Shown: positions 62,390-64,000 of the stretch, piece after piece
Position numbering within the stretch: the first letter of the stretch is position 1
Layout of the letters: each line of letters starts with the position of its first letter
Notes under the pieces: generated by a model
What the model was told of the DNA's origin: nothing
Database searches by the model: none
Seen by the model: the letters and a program-made list of their open reading frames with translations, nothing else
Assembly (NCBI RefSeq): GCF_022557175.1
Contig: NZ_CP092915.1
Coordinates: 3,844,001 to 3,908,000, forward strand
DNA: 64,000 nucleotides
Direction: 5' to 3'
Source: Mycolicibacterium sp. YH-1
GTDB taxonomy: Bacteria; Actinomycetota; Actinomycetes; Mycobacteriales; Mycobacteriaceae
Position numbers and translations under genes: made by a program

Positions 62390-62899
62390 ATGATCGAAGA
62401 CGACCGGTTCGCCGAGCTCGAGGCGCGGCTGCGTCGCTTGGAGGACGAACGCGCCATTGAGCGGATGATCGCGGCCTATGGTCCGCTGGTGGACGCAGGC
62501 GACGCCGACGGGACGGCAGCACTGTGGGCGGTGGACGGCGGCTACCAGGTTGCGGGCTGGTCGATGCACAGTCGCGCCGACGTCGCCGCGATGGTGCGCT
62601 CCGACGACCATCAGCGGCTCATCGAACACGGTTGCTGCCACTTTCTCGGCCCTGCGGTGGTCACCGTGACCGGCGACGTTGCAGTCGCGGTGTGCGACTC
62701 GGCGCTGTTCGTCAGGGCCGACAAGGGCTTTCGTGTCTATCGTGCGGGTGCCAACCACTTTAGGCTGCGGCGTGCAGGCGACGGTTGGGAGATCACCGAA
62801 CGCATCAGCCGGGCGCTGGATGGCAGCAAGCAGGCGCGCGACTTGTTGACGGCCGGTGTGGCTGGACGCGCGCCGTCGCCCGCGGAGCATGACAGCTGA
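62390..62899 (+). CDS. SnoaL-like (NTF2-fold) protein
   Basis: A 169-residue protein of the SnoaL-like polyketide-cyclase or dehydratase fold: ERMIAAYGPLVDAGDADGTAALWAVDG, then HFLGPAVVTVTGDVAVAVCDSALF and FRLRRAGDGWEITER. It probably binds a small hydrophobic substrate. AAGGA lies about 9 bases upstream of the ATG, and it is 11 bases after the luciferase-like gene. Confidence 0.85.
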   Translation: MIEDDRFAELEARLRRLEDERAIERMIAAYGPLVDAGDADGTAALWAVDGGYQVAGWSMHSRADVAAMVRSDDHQRLIEHGCCHFLGPAVVTVTGDVAVAVCDSALFVRADKGFRVYRAGANHFRLRRAGDGWEITERISRALDGSKQARDLLTAGVAGRAPSPAEHDS

Positions 62900-62906
62900 G
62901 GCGCGG

Positions 62907-63218
62907 CTACCCCGTGGGCTCGGTGTTGATGTCGAAGACGACCTGCTCGCCCTCCACCTTGAGGATCTTCATGTGCGCGGTGTAGGGCGTGTTCTCGGGC
63001 CCGGTGAAGGTGCAGTCGAACTCGACACCGACGTCGGCCTTCACGTCATTGGGGCACGTGACGTCGGTTGGCTTGAACTTGGTCTGCTTTGACACCAGAT
63101 CGACTATCGACTGCGCGGCGCCCTCCGGCTTGATGGTGGCACTGCAGGCAGTCAAAGACAGCGCCGCGGCACCGACGAACAGCCCGGCGCCGACGCGGAT
63201 GCCAAGAGTACGAGTCAT
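62907..63218 (-). CDS. Lipoprotein of the DUF4333 type
   Basis: A 103-residue lipoprotein. A signal peptide of about 24 residues ends in the lipobox LTAC, so the mature protein begins with Cys25. The rest (VDLVSKQTKFKPTDVTCPNDVKADVGVEFDC) contains the two cysteines usual for DUF4333 domains, likely disulfide-bonded. It is antiparallel to the SnoaL-like gene. Function unknown. Confidence 0.82.
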   Translation of the reverse strand: MTRTLGIRVGAGLFVGAAALSLTACSATIKPEGAAQSIVDLVSKQTKFKPTDVTCPNDVKADVGVEFDCTFTGPENTPYTAHMKILKVEGEQVVFDINTEPTG

Positions 63219-63302
63219 GGAGCGAAATGCTGCTCTACCCTTTGCTCGAGGTCAACACCGGGCCCCTGTCGGAGTGTCGCGGCCAGGCGACCGCCCTGAC
63301 GG

Positions 63303-64000
63303 CTAGGCCATCTCGTCGATCACGGTGTGAATGAAGCGCATCTTCTCGAGCACCGCCCGCGGCAGCACGAACGGGTAGAGGTCCTCCCTACCCATCGACC
63401 TGTTCACCATGTTCAGCGCCCACGACAGCGGTAGCCACATCTCGATGATGGTGTCGAATCCGCTGGGGCCCAGTGCCCGTCGGTCGAAGGTGGCACCTGC
63501 AGGGGCGAATCCGAAGGCCGCGGAGGTATCCAGCGCGTCGCGGATGTGCAGGTAGTGGGCGAACGTCTCGGCCCAGTCCTCCGCGGCGTGCATGCTGGCG
63601 TACGACGAGACGTAATCCCTGTCCCAACCGGCTGGAGCGCCCTGACTGTAGTGGCGGTCCAATGCGCTCTGGTAGTCGGCGGTGGGGTCGCCGAACAGCT
63701 CGACGAAACGCGCGGTCTGTTCGGCCGATCCGCCCACCAGCCGGTAGAAGTAGTAGTGCCCGATCTCGTGCCTGAAGTGACCGAGCAGCGTCCGGTACGG
63801 CTCGGACAGTGCGATGCGCAACTGTTCGCGGTGGACGTCGTCGCCCTCGGCGAGATCCAGCGTGATGACCCCGTTGTGGTGCCCGGTGGATACCGTCTCG
63901 TTCTCGCTGGAGAGCAGGTCGAAGGCCAGCCCGAACTCCGGGTCCTGCGCTCGGCCGACGATCGGCAGCTTGAGCTCGGCGAGTTCGAAGATCAGCCGGC
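63303..64000 (-). CDS. Putative zinc-binding metallopeptidase, 5' end outside the window
   Basis: The last 232 or so residues of a larger protein that continues past the window end. The metal-binding HExxH motif is intact (HFRHEIGHYYFYRLVGG), and ASMHAAEDWAETFAHYLHIRDALDT supplies a further glutamate. These features match actinobacterial putative zinc metallopeptidases whose N-terminus carries a zinc ribbon, which would lie outside the window. The substrate is unknown. Confidence 0.82.
   Translation of the reverse strand, partial: RLIFELAELKLPIVGRAQDPEFGLAFDLLSSENETVSTGHHNGVITLDLAEGDDVHREQLRIALSEPYRTLLGHFRHEIGHYYFYRLVGGSAEQTARFVELFGDPTADYQSALDRHYSQGAPAGWDRDYVSSYASMHAAEDWAETFAHYLHIRDALDTSAAFGFAPAGATFDRRALGPSGFDTIIEMWLPLSWALNMVNRSMGREDLYPFVLPRAVLEKMRFIHTVIDEMA

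Overview
The window reads as chromosomal DNA of a high-GC actinobacterium, almost certainly a (probably fast-growing) mycobacterium. The 43.9-64 kb part keeps the gene order of the Mycobacterium tuberculosis Rv2532c-Rv2559c region (Rv2532c-like, nusB, efp, pepQ, Rv2536-like, aroQ-aroB-aroK-aroC, prepilin peptidase, aroE, mltG, ruvX, alaS, yjbQ-like, rarA). The nuo block starts with the Rv3143-like receiver protein that also precedes nuoA in M. tuberculosis. This assignment rests on remembered protein similarity and gene order, not on a search.

Layout. 1-1.5 kb: end of a LysR regulator (possibly CbbR), a UsfY-like membrane protein and a GNAT acetyltransferase. 1.6-17.2 kb: divergent Rv3143-like receiver and a complete 14-gene nuoA-N operon (proton-pumping NADH:menaquinone oxidoreductase), almost every junction overlapping by 1-10 bases. 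17.3-17.7 kb: two tiny coupled ORFs. 17.75-19.7 kb, minus strand: class I fructose-bisphosphate aldolase then pdxS. 19.9-22.4 kb, plus strand: red-type form I RuBisCO cbbL-cbbS plus a translationally coupled, nucleophile-less alpha/beta-hydrolase-like protein. 22.4-27.8 kb, minus strand: AraC regulator, hypA, hypB, fructose-bisphosphatase, phosphoribulokinase and a NiCoT nickel permease, apparently one operon. 27.9-43.9 kb, plus strand: a Huc-type (group 2a) uptake [NiFe]-hydrogenase operon: DUF1641/HucM-like protein, hucS, hucL, maturation protease, small protein, TPR protein, NifU-Rieske fusion, NHL beta-propeller, hypF, hypC, a HypC-domain fusion, a SIS protein, hypE, second hypC, hypD and two uncharacterised genes. 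43.9-64 kb: conserved core genes, beginning with a frameshifted Rv2532c homologue exactly at the border.

How it works together (inference). The hydrogenase feeds H2 electrons into menaquinone. The Calvin-Benson enzymes need NAD(P)H, and no NAD-linked hydrogenase is present, so complex I running in reverse is an attractive link. The nickel permease and the Hyp proteins supply the hydrogenase active site. Sharing of one operon by hypAB with cbbF and cbbP ties H2 oxidation to CO2 fixation. The window therefore looks like a chemolithoautotrophy (Knallgas-type) module set into a mycobacterial core genome. No rRNA, tRNA, CRISPR array or insertion sequence was recognised, and no gene-free stretch exceeds 300 bases.
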